The translations under genes and the position numbers were made by a program. Below are positions 1-6,964 of a stretch of 12,718 bases of DNA, piece by piece. The DNA is from Chthonomonas sp. UBA2387 (GTDB lineage Bacteria; Armatimonadota; Fimbriimonadia; Fimbriimonadales; Fimbriimonadaceae). The DNA is taken from the NCBI GenBank assembly GCA_002343445.1, contig DDSP01000007.1, positions 5,856-18,573 on the forward strand. Direction: 5' to 3'. The first letter of the stretch is position 1, and every line of letters begins with the position of its first letter. A model generated the notes under the pieces. The model did no database searches. It saw nothing but the letters and a program-made list of their open reading frames with translations, and was not told the DNA's origin.

Positions 1-85
1 GAGCTGTGAAGGAGAGTTGCTCGGGGTTGTCGCTGACGATGAGCCAGCGACTTTCGTCGCGCGCCAATTCGGTCTCGAACATCAT
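1..85 (-). CDS. N-terminal fragment of an unrecognised protein (runs off the window)
   Basis: Reading the minus strand from the ATG at 85-83 gives 28 uninterrupted residues to the window edge, beginning MMFETELARDESRWLIVSD and continuing NPEQLSFTA. A second ATG at 82-80 is an equally good start. Third codon positions are mostly G or C, as in the real genes of this window, and the peptide has ordinary soluble-protein composition, so this is probably the start of a true gene. I see no Shine-Dalgarno sequence. It lies 165 bp downstream of the AlkD-like gene on the same strand. I do not recognise the family and too little is present to assign a function. Confidence 0.45.
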   Translation of the reverse strand, partial: MMFETELARDESRWLIVSDNPEQLSFTA

Positions 86-250
86 TGGGTTACTGATTCT
101 GGGCAGGGCTCCAGAGGTCGCAGACTTTTCTGACTTGGGTTGGTTGCATGCCATATCTATACAAACCACGCACAGGGCGAGATCCTACACTGATCTGTGA
201 CGTTTCTTGCAGAAGCTCGTTTCGCCGGGACCCGCCGCTCGTGCCTGATG
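86..250. other. Intergenic spacer between two minus-strand genes
   Basis: This 165-bp gap separates the stop of the AlkD-like gene from the start of the partial gene at the left edge. It is less GC-rich than its surroundings near 148-170. I found no convincing terminator hairpin with a T-tract, no tRNA-like fold and no promoter with both hexamers. Short open frames crossing it have poor codon composition. Confidence 0.4.
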
Positions 251-913
251 TCACCCCTCTTGGCTCAACGCCCAGGCGATCCACTCGGGGGCGAAGGGCG
301 ACGCGACGCAGCCCTTGGGCACCACGTAGTCCCGATAGACGCCCAGCCGCTCGCCGATCACGATCGCCCGTTCGCGGCGCGAGGCGTCCTTGACCCCGAT
401 CTCGACGAGACACCAGTTCATCGCCTCTTGCTTGCCCGCCGGCGCCGAAGCCATCTCGGACTCGATAGCGTCGAGCAGGGCATCGTGGTCCACCAGGTCG
501 GTGCCCACACGCCGAGAAGAGAGCCACCAGCCCATGCGGGCGGTCATCTCGTGGTCGGAACGCCGCCAGCCCCCGAACAGCGCATCCACATGGGGCGACT
601 TCGCCACCACGTTCTTGCCGAACCAATCCACGGCCTGCGGGTGGAACGTTTCGCCCACCATGCAGTTCAAGTCGTCGGCTGAGAGAAGTTTGGGCTTGAG
701 TACGAGCGAGGCGAGGAGCATGGCGTCCAGATTGCCTGTCGCCCACAGTTCCAGCCCCAGTTCGTGGTTCGCCTTGATCTGCTTCGCCAAGTCGCGGATG
801 TCGGCCCGCTTGACGCCGAACTGGCGGTCTCCGGCGGGCCGGTAGTAGTTGCTCTCGCGCATCGCGGCATCGCCTTTGGACTCCAGGGCGGCCAAAGCTT
901 GGTCTCGCGTCAT
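251..913 (-). CDS. AlkD-like DNA alkylation repair protein (HEAT-repeat family)
   Basis: The 220-residue product (223 if the ATG at 922 is used) is all-helical and resembles the COG4912/PF08713 DNA alkylation repair family. Members wrap DNA with HEAT-like repeats, and some excise positively charged alkylated bases. Family-like features, numbered from the ATG at 922, are 'FGVKRADIRDLAKQIK' near residues 35-50, 'HELGLELWATGNLDAMLLASLV' near 53-74, 'GWWLSSRR' near 131-138 and 'MNWCLVEIG' near 168-176. I could not place the Trp/Asp/Arg catalytic set of Bacillus cereus AlkD with confidence, so glycosylase activity is unproven. I chose the ATG at 913 because a good promoter (-35 TTGGCA, -10 CATAAT) overlaps the ATG at 922 and ends 7 nt before 913, which fits a leaderless mRNA. 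The gene diverges from yebC. Confidence 0.75.
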   Translation of the reverse strand: MTRDQALAALESKGDAAMRESNYYRPAGDRQFGVKRADIRDLAKQIKANHELGLELWATGNLDAMLLASLVLKPKLLSADDLNCMVGETFHPQAVDWFGKNVVAKSPHVDALFGGWRRSDHEMTARMGWWLSSRRVGTDLVDHDALLDAIESEMASAPAGKQEAMNWCLVEIGVKDASRRERAIVIGERLGVYRDYVVPKGCVASPFAPEWIAWALSQEG

Positions 914-920
914 GCCGTCC

Positions 921-948
921 ATTATGGTCAAGGGCCGGAACGTGCCAA
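921..948 (-). promoter_or_regulatory. Predicted promoter for the AlkD-like gene (leaderless)
   Basis: On the minus strand a -35 TTGGCA (948-943) and a -10 CATAAT (926-921) are separated by 16 nt. Each hexamer matches the sigma-70 consensus at five of six positions. The -10 ends 7 nt before the ATG at 913, so transcription would start at or next to that codon and the upstream ATG at 922 would lie inside the promoter. This is pattern matching only. Confidence 0.45.
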
Positions 949-951
949 AAT
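946..951 (+). promoter_or_regulatory. Possible -10 element for yebC
   Basis: CAAAAT sits 8 nt before the yebC ATG at 960, the spacing expected of a leaderless transcript. No matching -35 is visible 16-18 nt upstream, where the sequence is roughly TATGGT. The element overlaps the -35 of the divergent AlkD-like gene, so the two promoters may compete. Confidence 0.25.
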
Positions 952-959
952 CACTCGAA

Positions 960-1700
960 ATGGCAGGCCATTCGAAATGGAAAAACATCCGCATCCGCAA
1001 GGGCAAGCAGGATGCGATCAGGGGGAAGGTCTTTACGAAGCTGGCGCGCGAGATCATCGTCGCGGCCAAAGAGGGCGGCGGCGACCCCTCGATGAACCCT
1101 CGGCTCCGCGTGGCGCTGGAGCGCGCCCGCGAGAACTCGGTGCCCAAAGACAACATCGAACGCTCGATCAAGCGCGGCACGGGCGAGATCGAGGGCGAGA
1201 ACTACGAGGCGCTGACCTATGAAGGCTACGGTCCCGGCGGCGCGGCCATCGTGGTCGAGTGCTACACCGAGAACAAGAACCGCACGGTCGCCGAGGTGCG
1301 GCACGCGTTCAGCAAGCACGGGGGCAACCTCGCCGAGAACGGTTCGGTGGCGTGGCAGTTCAAGTACTGCGGCCAGATCACGGTGGCGCGCGAGGGCAAG
1401 GACGAGGACGAGGTGACCATGCAAGCTCTGGAAGCGGGCGCCGAGGACTTCGTTGGCGAGGAAGAGACGTTCGTCATCCTCACGGCCCGCGAGAACCTGC
1501 ACACCGTCAACGACAGCTTGGAGCGGCAGGGGCTCAAGGCCGACGATGTCGCCCTCACCTACGTCCCCACCAACAAGGCGGACCTCCAGCCCGACGACCT
1601 GCGCAAGCTCGTCAAGCTGATGGACGCCTTGGACGATCTGGACGACGTTCAGCAGACGTACGTGAACGTGGACATTCCCGACGAGTACTTCGAGGAGTAG
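960..1700 (+). CDS. yebC: YebC/PmpR (TACO1) family translation/regulatory protein
   Basis: The 246-residue product is full length for the family. It begins with the near-universal signature MAGHSKWKNIRIRKGKQDA, followed by 'GKVFTKLAREI' (residues 22-32), 'NPRLRVALERARENSVPKDNIERSI' (about 46-70) and 'YEGYGPGGAAIVVECYTENKNRT' (about 89-111). The C-terminus is acidic. Family members were first described as DNA-binding regulators (PmpR). More recent work on YebC and mitochondrial TACO1 supports a role on the ribosome, easing synthesis of difficult proline-rich stretches. The ATG at 960 was chosen because it gives the conserved N-terminus; upstream in-frame sequence does not fit the family. No Shine-Dalgarno sequence precedes it. 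It heads a run of same-strand genes, with the rhomboid gene starting 3 bp after its stop. Confidence 0.95.
   Translation: MAGHSKWKNIRIRKGKQDAIRGKVFTKLAREIIVAAKEGGGDPSMNPRLRVALERARENSVPKDNIERSIKRGTGEIEGENYEALTYEGYGPGGAAIVVECYTENKNRTVAEVRHAFSKHGGNLAENGSVAWQFKYCGQITVAREGKDEDEVTMQALEAGAEDFVGEEETFVILTARENLHTVNDSLERQGLKADDVALTYVPTNKADLQPDDLRKLVKLMDALDDLDDVQQTYVNVDIPDEYFEE
1692..1697 (+). promoter_or_regulatory. Shine-Dalgarno site of the rhomboid gene
   Basis: GAGGAG lies inside the last two glutamate codons of yebC, 6 nt before the ATG at 1704. It supports that start and suggests reinitiation or coupling from yebC. Several other starts in this window lack such a site. Confidence 0.55.
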
Positions 1701-1703
1701 CCG

Positions 1704-2786
1704 ATGGGGCCGCGAGTTCCCATCGTCAACCTGGTGTTGATCGGCGCGAACATCGCGACCGCGTTCGGCCTATTGCTTCGGCCCGAGGCGTTCGAGGCGT
1801 TAGCCTTCTCGCCGGCGAATCCCCATGTGGCAACGGCGTTCACGTGCCTGTTCGTCCACGCCAACACGCTGCACCTGTTGGGCAATATGTTCTTCCTTGC
1901 GGCGGTCGGCCCGGCGGTCGAGTCGGCAGCGGGATCGGTGCGGTTCAGCGTGGTGTACTTCCTGGGCGGATTGGTGGGTGTGGCCGCGCACACGCTGGCC
2001 CATCGCGACGATTCCGCTCCTGCGTTGCTCGTCGGGGCGAGCGGCGCCATTGCGGCGTGCGTGGGCTACTATGCCGTGCGGTTTGGGGGGCTGCACGTCC
2101 CCTTGACCCCGCGCCACCGTGTAAGCGTGTTTTGGGTCGTGGCCGTGTGGGTCGTGTTGCAGGCGGCGGGCGCGTTCGTCCACATCGGCGCGGATTCGGG
2201 GACGTCGTACTGGTCGCATCTCGGCGGGTTCGCGAGCGGCGTCCTGCTCAGCCTGGTGTTCGGCGTGCCGAGGACGGTCGCCGAAGAGGCCAAGCTCGCC
2301 GTGCTGAGTCGGATGCACGAGCGCAGCCCTGGAGCGGTGCTGGCCTCGGCCAACGTGATGCTTAGGAACAACCCCTCGGACGACGAGGCTTGGTGGCTTC
2401 GTGTGGAGTCCCTGCGAAACATCGGCGACTGGACGAGTTGCGGCGAGGAGTTGGTCGGCGCACTCTCGAAGGGCCGTTCCGACCCCGCGCGGATCCTGGC
2501 CAAACTGATCGAGATCAAGGCGCTCGACCGGCTGGACACGTTCAAGCGCACCATCTTCGCCGAGCGGCTGAAGAACGAACACCCCGACCTCGCCCGTGCC
2601 TTGCTGATGAGCGTGCTGATGGAGGGGGCGGACGATGCGCAGCGTCCGGATGCGTTGCTTGCGTTGGCCAGCCTCGATTGGGAGGTCCGTCCCGAGCAGG
2701 CCAAAGTCTTGGTGGACGAATTGCTCTCGCGCTACCCGTTGCATCCGGCGGCGAACCTCGCCAAAGTCAGGGGCTGGGCTTCGTGA
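1704..2786 (+). CDS. Rhomboid-family intramembrane serine protease with C-terminal helical domain
   Basis: The 360-residue product has an N-terminal rhomboid core of about 190 residues with roughly six membrane segments. The sequence shows the family marks: the His/Asn loop motif FVHANTLHLLGN (H52, H57, N61), the catalytic GASG box (residues 111-114, nucleophile Ser113) and the catalytic His172 in SHLGGFASG. Rhomboids cut transmembrane helices within the bilayer. Residues about 190-360 are soluble and mostly helical ('AWWLRVESLRNIGDWTSC', 'SRYPLHPAANLAKVRG'), resembling degenerate TPR-type repeats, which may bind substrates or partners (inference). The ATG at 1704 has a good Shine-Dalgarno site. 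Its stop TGA overlaps the GTG start of the next gene. The natural substrate cannot be told from sequence. Confidence 0.92.
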   Translation: MGPRVPIVNLVLIGANIATAFGLLLRPEAFEALAFSPANPHVATAFTCLFVHANTLHLLGNMFFLAAVGPAVESAAGSVRFSVVYFLGGLVGVAAHTLAHRDDSAPALLVGASGAIAACVGYYAVRFGGLHVPLTPRHRVSVFWVVAVWVVLQAAGAFVHIGADSGTSYWSHLGGFASGVLLSLVFGVPRTVAEEAKLAVLSRMHERSPGAVLASANVMLRNNPSDDEAWWLRVESLRNIGDWTSCGEELVGALSKGRSDPARILAKLIEIKALDRLDTFKRTIFAERLKNEHPDLARALLMSVLMEGADDAQRPDALLALASLDWEVRPEQAKVLVDELLSRYPLHPAANLAKVRGWAS

Positions 2787-3445
2787 AGGGCTTGAAGAAG
2801 TGGTGGCGCGGCGTCCGACCGTACGTGCTCAGCGGCGCGATCACCACCTTGGTCAAGTTCATCGGGGCGACGCTTCGGATCAAGGTCGAAGGCTACGATC
2901 CCGAACGCGACGCGAAGGGTCGGATTTTCGCGGGATGGCACGGGCGGACGCTTCTTGGAGCGCTGTTGTTTCGAGGGAAGGGTGTGTGGACGATCATCTC
3001 GCACTCCAGGGATGGCGAGTTCCAGAGCCGTATCTTCCAGAACTTTGGGTTCAACATCATCCGTGGCAGCACGGGTCGTGGCGGCGTGCGCGCAGCGGTC
3101 GAGTCGATCAGAGTGCTCCGCGACGGAGGCGTGATGGCCTTCACACCCGATGGTCCGCGCGGGCCGAGCGGAGTGGTCCAGGAGGGCATCATGGTGATGG
3201 CGCAGAAGTCGGGTGCCCTGCTCGTGCCCGTCGGCGTGGCAGCGAAACCCTGCTACCGTGTGCCGACGTGGGACGCCTACATGGTGCCGCTCCCGTTCGC
3301 CAAGGCGATCATGCTGTTCGGTGAACCCTTGGCTGTGCCGAAAGATGCTTCTCCCGAGGACGTCGAGGCGATTCGTCTGCGCTTCGAGCAGGAGATGCAC
3401 CGGCTCGAAGACGAGGCGGAACGGAGGATCGGGAACCGGAGATGA
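2783..3445 (+). CDS. DUF374-type lysophospholipid acyltransferase-like protein
   Basis: The 220-residue product carries the marks of the DUF374 branch of the LPLAT superfamily: FAGWHGR with His53, ISHSRDGE (72-79), FGFNIIRGSTGRGG (88-101) and the strongly conserved TPDGPRGP (121-128), then QEGIMVMAQKSGALLVPV. Related enzymes acylate lipid A or glycerolipid acceptors at the inner membrane; the substrate here is unknown. The N-terminus is basic with a weakly hydrophobic stretch near residues 13-30, consistent with membrane association. I chose the GTG at 2783 because it overlaps the rhomboid stop as GTGA and gives the expected family length; in-frame sequence further upstream is only a shadow of the rhomboid gene. 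Its own stop overlaps the tatD start as ATGA, so coupling is likely. Confidence 0.9.
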   Translation: MKGLKKWWRGVRPYVLSGAITTLVKFIGATLRIKVEGYDPERDAKGRIFAGWHGRTLLGALLFRGKGVWTIISHSRDGEFQSRIFQNFGFNIIRGSTGRGGVRAAVESIRVLRDGGVMAFTPDGPRGPSGVVQEGIMVMAQKSGALLVPVGVAAKPCYRVPTWDAYMVPLPFAKAIMLFGEPLAVPKDASPEDVEAIRLRFEQEMHRLEDEAERRIGNRR

Positions 3446-4218
3446 CCCCGCGTGCTCTGGTGGACACCCACTGCCACCTCAACTTCCCGAACCTGTTCCC
3501 CGATCCCGATGCGGAAGTTGACTTCACCGTCGCTGCGGGCGTGGGACGGATGATCGCCGTGGGCTGCGACCACGAGACCAGCCAGCATGCCGTAGCGCTC
3601 GCCGAGCGCCGAACCGAGGTCTTTGCCACGGTCGGCTGCCATCCCAACTCGGCTGGGGAGTTCGAGTCGGCCTTTCTGGATACGTTGCGCGAGTGGCTGG
3701 CCCTGCCGAAAGTCGTCGCCCTGGGCGAAATCGGCCTCGACTACCACTGGAACGTTGCGCCGAAGGAGCACCAACATGCCGTCCTGAACGCGCAGCTCGA
3801 CCTGGCCGACGAACTCGAGTGCCCCGTGGTGTTCCACTGTCGCGAGGCTTACGACGATCTTCTCGACGTGCTGGAGCCACGCGCGCGGCCGGGCTATCTG
3901 CTGCACTGCTTTGGGGGCGACCTCGACCAGGCGGCTCGGGCGGCCGAATTGGGGTTGTGGTTCGGTGTGGATGGGCCCGTGACGTACAAGAGCGCGGACA
4001 GCCTGCGGGCCGTGCTCCGGTCGCTTCCGCCCGAGCGTTTGGTGATCGAGACCGATGCGCCGTACCTGCCGCCGCACCCTTATCGGGGTAAGCCCAACCG
4101 CCCAGCGTATGTGCGCTTGGTGAACGCCGGACTTGCCCAAGCGTTGGGCATGGGTGAGGACGAATGCGCTACGCTGACAACGGCCAATGCGGAACGATTC
4201 TTCGGGCTTTCGGCGTAG
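3442..4218 (+). CDS. tatD: TatD family metal-dependent hydrolase/DNase
   Basis: The 258-residue product matches the TatD family in full length and motifs. Metal-site residues visible are DTHCHL (D8, H10, H12), GEIGLDY (E96), VFHCR (H132), LHCFGG (H155) and ETDAPYL (D205), followed by the family signature PYRGKPNRPAY (213-223). TatD proteins are TIM-barrel metallohydrolases of the amidohydrolase superfamily with reported 3'-5' exonuclease or DNase activity on DNA and some RNA, in the cytoplasm. The ATG at 3442 overlaps the upstream stop as ATGA, which points to translational coupling with the acyltransferase gene. No tatABC genes lie nearby. The symbol follows the family, and the exact in vivo substrate is not known. 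Confidence 0.93.
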   Translation: MTPRALVDTHCHLNFPNLFPDPDAEVDFTVAAGVGRMIAVGCDHETSQHAVALAERRTEVFATVGCHPNSAGEFESAFLDTLREWLALPKVVALGEIGLDYHWNVAPKEHQHAVLNAQLDLADELECPVVFHCREAYDDLLDVLEPRARPGYLLHCFGGDLDQAARAAELGLWFGVDGPVTYKSADSLRAVLRSLPPERLVIETDAPYLPPHPYRGKPNRPAYVRLVNAGLAQALGMGEDECATLTTANAERFFGLSA

Positions 4219-4287
4219 CATCGGAGGCTGGCGAACCGATCCGACCAAAGTCGTGTTACCAAGGGAGGTTCGAGCCGGAAACTGCGT
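4219..4287. other. Short intergenic region before the prepilin-like gene
   Basis: This 69-bp gap contains AAGGGAGG at 4261-4268, a purine-rich, Shine-Dalgarno-like site. It is 19 nt from the ATG at 4288 and more than 30 nt from the ATG at 4300, so it is too far away to be a standard ribosome site. A weak 5-bp inverted repeat (ATCGG...CCGAT) follows the tatD stop. No clear promoter or terminator is visible. Confidence 0.3.
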
Positions 4288-4968
4288 ATGGAACTTGGAA
4301 TGAGACGGGCTTTCACCCTGATCGAGGTGTTGGTGGTGGTGGCGATCATCGCCATCCTCGCCGGTCTGTTGTTCCCGGTCTACAGTCGCGCCCGCGACCA
4401 AGGCCGCCAGACCAGTTGCATCTCCAACCTCTCGCAGATCGGGAAGTCCATCGGCCTCTACATGGCCGATTACGACGAAGTATTCCCCCACGCCGTTGAC
4501 CCTTCGGATCGCGACAGGCCCGAGATTTGGGCCCGTCACCCCGAGTTTCAAGCGCGGATCGCTTCGATGCCGTTCTTGCATGAAGCGTTGCGGCCGTACA
4601 CCAAGAGCGCCGAGCTATTCAAATGTCCGGCGGACCGCGGCACCGAGGTGTTGGACAGCAATTTCGGCATTCCCTTCAAGACGAGCCCAAGCATGTATGC
4701 GAACTACGGGACGAGCTATTTCTTCCGGACGGAAATCGCGTTCCGCTTCTATTCACAGGAGCGGTTCGAACTCCCCACCAAAGTCAACGTGATGTTCGAC
4801 GGCGCAGGGCATTGGCACGGGGCGGCGCGGGCCTTGCGCCTCGACGACAATTTCGACACGATCCTGAGCCTGAGAAAGGACTACCGCTACAACTGTCTCT
4901 TTGGGGACTTCCACGCCAAATCGCTTTCTGCTTCAGAATTGGACTTGGCGTGGCGCACCCGACTTTGA
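4288..4968 (+). CDS. Type IV prepilin-like / DUF1559-like surface protein
   Basis: The 226-residue product starts with a class III prepilin signal: MRRAFTLIEVLVVVAII, with cleavage expected just before F9 and the fifth-position glutamate E13. One long hydrophobic helix covers about residues 11-30. After it comes 'RQTSCISNLSQIGKSIGLYMADYDEVFP' (residues 40-67, key residues C44, N47, Y62), typical of the H-X9-DG-like prepilin proteins common in Armatimonadota and Planctomycetota. FKCPADRG (111-118) and the closing LFGDFHAKSLS (204-214), a variant of the usual 'FGDGHVK' ending, also fit. The ATG at 4300 (product starting MRRAFTLIE) is an alternative and perhaps the true start. Prepilin peptidase would process it to an inner-membrane, pseudopilin-like protein. 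Partners and function are unknown. The next gene overlaps its 3' end by 19 bp. Confidence 0.88.
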   Translation: MELGMRRAFTLIEVLVVVAIIAILAGLLFPVYSRARDQGRQTSCISNLSQIGKSIGLYMADYDEVFPHAVDPSDRDRPEIWARHPEFQARIASMPFLHEALRPYTKSAELFKCPADRGTEVLDSNFGIPFKTSPSMYANYGTSYFFRTEIAFRFYSQERFELPTKVNVMFDGAGHWHGAARALRLDDNFDTILSLRKDYRYNCLFGDFHAKSLSASELDLAWRTRL

Positions 4969-6134
4969 CCCTTCGACCCCGACTCGCGTTCGTTGCTGGT
5001 CAGTTTGTGGACGATGCCGAAGTCGCGTTGGAGTGGCTCGGCCCCCATCCGACCCTAGTCTCTGTTCGTCTGGGCGCCGGTGGCCCGCGCGAGGACGTGC
5101 TTCTTTCTCCCGCCTTCTGCAACGCCCACAGCCACCTGGAGTACCGGGGCCTCCTCGACGCGATCCCGCATCTTGACTATTGGCCCTGGATCCGCGAACT
5201 CACCCGACGCAAAGCCGAGCAACGTTTGGAAGACGTGCGCGAGCACACGCACCTGGCGGCATACGAGAACCGGACGACCGGTGTCGGCCTCATCGGGGAG
5301 CACTCGGATCGGCCGTTCTCCGGCGAGGCGCTGCACGAGCAGGGCATCCAAGGGCGCGTTTTCCAAGAAGTCATCACGTTTCTCGAATCCCAGTCGCCCC
5401 AGGAGAAGCTTGACGCTGTCCGCATGAAGGCGGAGGCACAACGCGAGGCGTTCGGGGGGCCGGTGCACTTGTCGCCCCATGCCCCGTACACCGTTGACCC
5501 CGAGACGCTCGCGTGGCTGGGTTCGCTGGGCGAGCCGGTAAGCATCCATGTGGCCGAGACGCCGCTGGAAGACGAGTGGTTGATGCGCGGCGAAGGCGAC
5601 ATCGAGGCCCTGTACGTGAGGTTCGGCGTGCCCAGCGTGCGGCACTCTGGTGGGGTCGTCGGCTATCTGGCGGCGAAGGGACTGTTGCGTCAGGGGTCGC
5701 AGTGGGTGCATGGCTGTGCCCTGAACCCCTCACTCGCTCCATCGCTTGCCGAAGCGGGCGTCTCCATCGCCCATTGTCCAACGTCCAACCGCATGCTCGA
5801 TTGCCCGGATGCGCCTGTTCGGACTTGGCTGGACGCCGGTATCTGCGTGGGGCTTGGCCTGGATTCGGCGGCGAGCGGTGGCCCGGTGGACATGTTCGCT
5901 CTGATGAGGGCCGCTCGGCAAACCGCCGAGCGGCGCGGGGAGTGCCTTGGTGTGGCAGAAGTCTGGAACATGGCGACCACGATGGGCGCGGCTTCGCTTG
6001 GCTTCGAAGGCTGGGCGATCGCCGAGGGCGCGACCTTGCCGCTCATCGCGGTGACCGGCGCGTCCGATCCCGAGGGGGCCCTTCGGGCCGCGCCGCAGGA
6101 TGTGGCTTGGCTCACGCCGAACGGAGTGTCGTGA
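4950..6134 (+). CDS. TRZ/ATZ-type amidohydrolase, aminofutalosine deaminase-like
   Basis: The 394-residue product is a metal-dependent amidohydrolase of the cytosine deaminase/TRZ-ATZ group. Visible ligand motifs are FCNAHSHLEYR (H60, H62), SIHVAETPLEDE (H200), WVHGCAL (H254), AHCPTSNRML (274-283) and GLGLDSAAS (D305), plus HAPYTVDP (177-184). The 'NAH.HLE', 'HVAET..E.E' and 'CPTSN' pattern recalls aminofutalosine deaminases (MqnX) of the futalosine menaquinone route. That is a resemblance, and no other men/mqn gene is in the window. The GTG at 4950 overlaps the upstream gene by 19 bp. A TTG at 4965 would give a 4-bp TTGA overlap and cannot be excluded. The stop overlaps the next start as GTGA, so both genes are probably coupled. 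Confidence 0.82.
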   Translation: MAHPTLTLRPRLAFVAGQFVDDAEVALEWLGPHPTLVSVRLGAGGPREDVLLSPAFCNAHSHLEYRGLLDAIPHLDYWPWIRELTRRKAEQRLEDVREHTHLAAYENRTTGVGLIGEHSDRPFSGEALHEQGIQGRVFQEVITFLESQSPQEKLDAVRMKAEAQREAFGGPVHLSPHAPYTVDPETLAWLGSLGEPVSIHVAETPLEDEWLMRGEGDIEALYVRFGVPSVRHSGGVVGYLAAKGLLRQGSQWVHGCALNPSLAPSLAEAGVSIAHCPTSNRMLDCPDAPVRTWLDAGICVGLGLDSAASGGPVDMFALMRAARQTAERRGECLGVAEVWNMATTMGAASLGFEGWAIAEGATLPLIAVTGASDPEGALRAAPQDVAWLTPNGVS

Positions 6135-6901
6135 GTCCGGTCGAAGTCGTCACCCGCGCCGACGATGCGGGAAGTTGCCTCTCTGCCAACGAAGCCGTGC
6201 GCGCAAGCGTTGAAGGCGGGTTGGTTCGCAACGTGTCCGTGATCGTGCCTGGTCCCTCGTTCGCGGCTCTCGCGCCTTGGCTCAAAGCGGTCGAAGGCGT
6301 GGACGTGGGCATCCACCTAACCATGAACGCCGAGTGGGACCGCGTGAAGTGGGGACCCTGCGCTCCGCTGGACCAAGTGCGCCCGCTGATCGACCAAGAC
6401 GGCCTGTTCCTACCCACGACTGCGGCGCTGAAAGACCGTTTCGGGCTGGTGGAAGCCACCGTCGTCGAAGCCCGCGCCCAAGTCGAGCGGGCCCGCGCGC
6501 TTGGCGTGAAGCCTGTCTACATGGACGATCACATGGGCTTCACGTGGCTCCCCGGAGTCCGCGATGCGCTTACGGCGTTGGGGCGCGAGTTGGGCCTTGC
6601 CCCACGGTTTGGCGGACTCAAGCGCTGGCCCGAGGTTCCCCCCGTCTCGGCCGAAGACCCAGATGCTTTGGTGGACTCGTTTCTGGCGCGTGTGGCGAAT
6701 GCAGAAGGCGGGGTTTATCTGTGGGTGACCCATCCCGGGTTCGACCGGGACGACATGCGGGTGTTCGGTCACGCCGGTCACCAATCGGGCCAAATCGCTC
6801 GGGAGCGCGAAGCGGACCGGCAGTTCTGGCTGTCGCCCCGACTGAAGCGCGCCGTCGCTGAAGGCCGGTTCGCGACGCGCCGCTACTCGGAAGTTGCGTG
6901 A
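6131..6901 (+). CDS. ChbG/YdjC family carbohydrate deacetylase
   Basis: The 256-residue product fits the ChbG/YdjC deacetylase family, which removes N-acetyl groups from chito-oligosaccharide-type substrates using a divalent metal. Visible motifs are TRADDAG (D11, D12) at the N-terminal strand, VGIHLTMNAEW (H62), YMDDHMGF (H134) and LWVTHPGFD (H201), in the order expected of the family. There is no signal peptide, so it is probably cytoplasmic. I chose the GTG at 6131 because it overlaps the upstream stop as GTGA and gives the conserved strand close to the N-terminus; longer in-frame extensions are a shadow of the amidohydrolase gene. Its pairing with a coupled amidohydrolase suggests a shared pathway (inference); the substrate is unknown. 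A 63-bp promoter-bearing gap follows. Confidence 0.87.
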   Translation: MSPVEVVTRADDAGSCLSANEAVRASVEGGLVRNVSVIVPGPSFAALAPWLKAVEGVDVGIHLTMNAEWDRVKWGPCAPLDQVRPLIDQDGLFLPTTAALKDRFGLVEATVVEARAQVERARALGVKPVYMDDHMGFTWLPGVRDALTALGRELGLAPRFGGLKRWPEVPPVSAEDPDALVDSFLARVANAEGGVYLWVTHPGFDRDDMRVFGHAGHQSGQIAREREADRQFWLSPRLKRAVAEGRFATRRYSEVA

Positions 6902-6928
6902 TCTTCGGCGCGTCGCCATCGGGGCGCA

Positions 6929-6957
6929 TTGACAAACCGCGCCGCACCTGACAAACT
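6929..6957 (+). promoter_or_regulatory. Predicted promoter of the exported amidohydrolase pair (leaderless)
   Basis: A perfect -35 hexamer TTGACA (6929-6934) is followed after 17 nt by CAAACT (6952-6957), a weak -10 match at three of six positions. The -10 ends 7 nt before the ATG at 6965, the geometry expected of a leaderless mRNA. The octamer TGACAAAC occurs twice, at 6930-6937 and 6949-6956, so each copy overlaps one promoter hexamer. They could alternatively be an operator. Confidence 0.45.
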
Positions 6958-6964
6958 GTGCCCC

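Noticed and set aside
140..200. AT-richer stretch with TATAGATAT on the minus strand, a possible promoter for the partial left-edge gene
   Set aside because: No -35 at suitable spacing, and it would leave a leader of more than 70 nt, unlike the clear promoters in this window.
4261..4287. Sequence GGTTCGAGCC resembling a tRNA T-arm
   Set aside because: No matching acceptor, D or anticodon arms could be drawn in the flanking sequence, and it lies in a short leader before the prepilin-like gene.
3277..4581. 434-codon minus-strand open frame over tatD
   Set aside because: TatD has complete motifs on the plus strand; the antisense frame has none.
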